Part shown: piece by piece, positions 5,990 to 7,848 of the stretch
Layout: each line of letters opens with the position of its first letter
Numbering within the stretch: the stretch's first letter is position 1
Assembly (NCBI GenBank): GCA_002350065.1
Contig: DEDQ01000056.1
Span: 1-7,848, forward strand
Length of the DNA: 7,848 bases
Origin: Ruminococcus flavefaciens
Lineage (GTDB): Bacteria; Bacillota; Clostridia; Oscillospirales; Ruminococcaceae
Direction of reading: 5' to 3'
Notes under the pieces: model-generated
What the model was told of the DNA's origin: nothing
The model's database searches: none
What the model saw: the letters and a program-made list of their open reading frames with translations, nothing else
Made by a program: the position numbers and the translations under genes

Positions 5990-6003
5990 TGGTATGCTAT
6001 AAT
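5975..6003 (+). promoter_or_regulatory. Promoter of the copper ATPase gene with extended -10
   Basis: TTGATT (-35, 5975-5980) is followed after 17 nt by TATAAT (-10, 5998-6003), preceded by TGC as an extended -10. The start is predicted near 6010, with a leader of about 28 nt. The 17-nt spacing argues against MerR/CueR-type control, which uses a 19-20 nt spacer. Confidence 0.75.
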
Positions 6004-6004
6004 A

Positions 6005-6018
6005 AGTTTGTAGAAACT
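6005..6018. promoter_or_regulatory. Small inverted repeat at the copA transcript start
   Basis: AGTTT-GTAG-AAACT has 5-bp arms and a 4-nt centre and straddles the predicted transcript start near 6010. A repressor bound here would block initiation. It does not match the TACA-N2-TGTA cop box of CopY. The arms are short and support is modest. Confidence 0.25.
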
Positions 6019-6037
6019 AATTATATAGGAGTGAGCT

Positions 6038-7848
6038 ATGAAACAATATAATGTCACCGGCATGAGCTGTGCCGCCTGCAGTGCCCGAGTAGAAAAGGCA
6101 GTGAAAAACGTTGACGGCGTGACCTCATGCGCGGTCAGCCTGCTGACAAATTCCATGGGAGTTGAAGGAAATGCCGCACCGGAAGCAGTGATCGCGGCAG
6201 TACAAAATGCCGGATACGGAGCGTCGCTCAAGGGCGCAGCTCCCGCTCAGCCGGACGAAAACGTCCTTGCGGACACGGAATCCCCCAAGCTGACAAAAAG
6301 GCTTGCCGCTTCGCTAATTTTTCTGCTCGCACTCATGTATCTTTCTATGGGAGCGCATATGCTCGGAGCTCCCCTGCCCGCCTTTTTCGACAACAATCAC
6401 ATTGCTCATGCTATCGCAGAAATGCTGCTTGCGGCAATAGTAATGGTCATCAACCAGAAATTCTTTATCAGCGGAACCAAGAGCCTGCTGAAGCGGGCTC
6501 CCAACATGGATACGCTCGTGGCAATGGGCTCGGGAGTCTCCTTCGCGTGGAGCGTTTACGTCCTGTTTGCCATGACAAGAGCTGCTGCTGACAGCGATAT
6601 GCCGCGCTGTGCGGACCTGATGAACGACTTGTATTTCGAGTCGTCAGCAATGATAGTAACGCTGATAACGGTCGGAAAGCTGCTCGAAGCCCGCTCGAAG
6701 GGCAAGACGACCGATGCGCTGAAAAGCCTCATGAAGCTCGCCCCCAAGACCGCAAACGTGCTCCGCGAAGGCAAAGAGCAGACTATCCCCGCCGGCGAAG
6801 TCCTTGCAGGCGACATTTTCGTAGTCCGTCCTGCCGAGAGCATACCGGTTGACGGAGTTGTTATCGAGGGCGCAAGTGCAGTCAATGAAGCCGCCCTCAC
6901 CGGTGAGAGCCTCCCCGTGGACAAGTCTGCCGGCGACAGCGTTTCCGCGGCAACGCTGAATCAGTCAGGCTTTCTGAAATGCAGAGCCACACGCGTAGGC
7001 GAGGACACCACGCTCTCGCAGATAATAAAAATGGTCGGAGACGCCGCAGCTACGAAAGCTCCCATAGCGAACACAGCCGATAAGGTAGCAGGGATATTTG
7101 TCCCCGCAGTCATCGCTATCGCAGTCGTGACAACTATAATATGGCTTCTTGTCGGAGAGAGCGCAGCATTTGCGCTTGCCCGCGGAATATCCGTACTTGT
7201 TATAAGCTGTCCATGTGCCCTCGGACTTGCAACTCCGGTCGCAATCATGGTCGGAAACGGCGTCGGAGCAAAAAACGGCATTCTCTTCAAGACAGCCGTA
7301 TCTCTCGAGGAGACGGGAAAAATGCAGATAGCAGTCCTCGACAAGACCGGCACGATAACCGCCGGAGCTCCGGTAGTCACAGACATTCTCCCCGCTGACG
7401 GGATAGAGGAAGAAGAGCTTCTCGCGGCGGCATACGCTCTTGAATCGAAAAGCGAGCACCCTCTCGCGCGGGCAGTAGTCACACTCGCGGAGGAGAAACA
7501 AATCGCCGCAGAAAAGGTCACCGGATTTGAAGCTCTCGCCGGAAACGGGCTCTGCGGCACGGTCGGCAAAGCAGAGATATGCGGTGGAAGCATGAGCTAT
7601 ATCTCCACAGTCTGCGAAACGGGAGCATCAATGCAGGCGGCACAGTCTCTCGCAGAGGAGGGAAAAACTCCGCTGATGTTTGCGCGAAACGGCGAATTCA
7701 TGGGAATTATTGCAGTTGCTGACGTTATAAAGGAGGACAGTGCGCAGGCTGTCCGCGAGCTGAAAAACATGGGACTGCGCGTGGTCATGCTGACCGGTGA
7801 CAACGAAAAAACAGCTCAGGCGATAGGCAGGGAAGCCGGAGTTGACGA
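6038..7848 (+). CDS. copA: CopA-type Cu(+)-exporting P1B-ATPase (3' end cut by window edge)
   Basis: 603 residues are visible of a protein normally about 700-850 long. One N-terminal heavy-metal-associated domain (~1-65) carries GMSCAAC with copper ligands C11 and C14. Helices follow at ~86-108, 123-144, 156-180, 198-216, 352-373 and 380-402. The sixth of these holds the CPC transport site (391-393), diagnostic of P1B pumps and typical of Cu(+)/Ag(+). Other motifs are TGES (288-291), DKTGT (435-439, phosphorylated D435), the nucleotide-binding SEHP (472-475) and TGDN (586-589). The GDGxND hinge and last two helices, with the remaining copper ligands, lie beyond the edge. The pump should move Cu(+) out of the cytoplasm. 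AGGAG (6027-6031) precedes the ATG by 6 nt. The gene is divergent from the CtpE-like ATPase. No CsoR or CopY gene is in view, though one could lie downstream with a copper chaperone. Confidence 0.95.
   Translation, partial: MKQYNVTGMSCAACSARVEKAVKNVDGVTSCAVSLLTNSMGVEGNAAPEAVIAAVQNAGYGASLKGAAPAQPDENVLADTESPKLTKRLAASLIFLLALMYLSMGAHMLGAPLPAFFDNNHIAHAIAEMLLAAIVMVINQKFFISGTKSLLKRAPNMDTLVAMGSGVSFAWSVYVLFAMTRAAADSDMPRCADLMNDLYFESSAMIVTLITVGKLLEARSKGKTTDALKSLMKLAPKTANVLREGKEQTIPAGEVLAGDIFVVRPAESIPVDGVVIEGASAVNEAALTGESLPVDKSAGDSVSAATLNQSGFLKCRATRVGEDTTLSQIIKMVGDAAATKAPIANTADKVAGIFVPAVIAIAVVTTIIWLLVGESAAFALARGISVLVISCPCALGLATPVAIMVGNGVGAKNGILFKTAVSLEETGKMQIAVLDKTGTITAGAPVVTDILPADGIEEEELLAAAYALESKSEHPLARAVVTLAEEKQIAAEKVTGFEALAGNGLCGTVGKAEICGGSMSYISTVCETGASMQAAQSLAEEGKTPLMFARNGEFMGIIAVADVIKEDSAQAVRELKNMGLRVVMLTGDNEKTAQAIGREAGVD

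Noticed and set aside
6961..7593. 210-codon minus-strand frame opposite copA.
   Set aside because: It is low-complexity (Ala/Ser/Pro-rich) and lies across the CPC and DKTGT coding region of copA, so it is an antisense shadow.

Overview
The window looks like ordinary chromosome from an anaerobic Clostridia-type Firmicute. A Ruminococcus-like member of the Oscillospirales is my best guess. The evidence for this is strong AGGAGG-type ribosome sites, AT-rich sigma-A promoters with extended -10 boxes, an N-terminal-rubredoxin ('reverse') rubrerythrin, a stand-alone NrdD-like small protein, and a VWA/FHA membrane protein. The genus is inferred from gene style, not proven. I see no rRNA, tRNA, CRISPR array, insertion sequence or phage gene. 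Six protein genes fill almost all of it, and the longest gene-free stretch is about 165 bases.

Left part (1-1673), an oxygen/redox group. A Crp/Fnr-family regulator runs leftward out of the window and lacks only its last 20-odd residues. It is divergent from a rightward pair: an 87-residue protein resembling the extreme C-terminus of anaerobic (class III) ribonucleotide reductase, then a reverse rubrerythrin that should reduce peroxide or oxygen. The 132-base divergent region has a near-consensus promoter for the regulator, a 10-bp palindrome on its -35 box, and a 16-bp palindrome in its leader just before the ribosome site. A hairpin terminator at 1647-1673 closes the rubrerythrin gene and probably serves the convergent gene as well.

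Middle part (1690-5871), two leftward genes. The downstream one (1690-3357) encodes a one-pass membrane protein with a signal peptide, an outside VWA domain with a complete MIDAS metal site, an Ig-like segment, one membrane helix and a cytoplasmic FHA domain. It has its own promoter. The upstream one (3484-5871) is a P-type cation ATPase of the CtpE-like, calcium-transporter-related group. It keeps the membrane-helix-4 PEGL motif but lacks several SERCA ligand residues.

Right part (5872-7848). A 166-base region carries two divergent extended -10 promoters, one for the CtpE-like ATPase and one for a rightward CopA-type Cu(+)-exporting ATPase that runs off the window edge before its GDGxND motif. 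It also holds several inverted repeats that could be operators.

Taken together, the window covers redox sensing and peroxide defence, metal-ion transport, and one envelope signalling protein. The least explained items are the stand-alone NrdD-tail protein beside the rubrerythrin, the VWA-TM-FHA protein, and the palindromes in the two divergent control regions.
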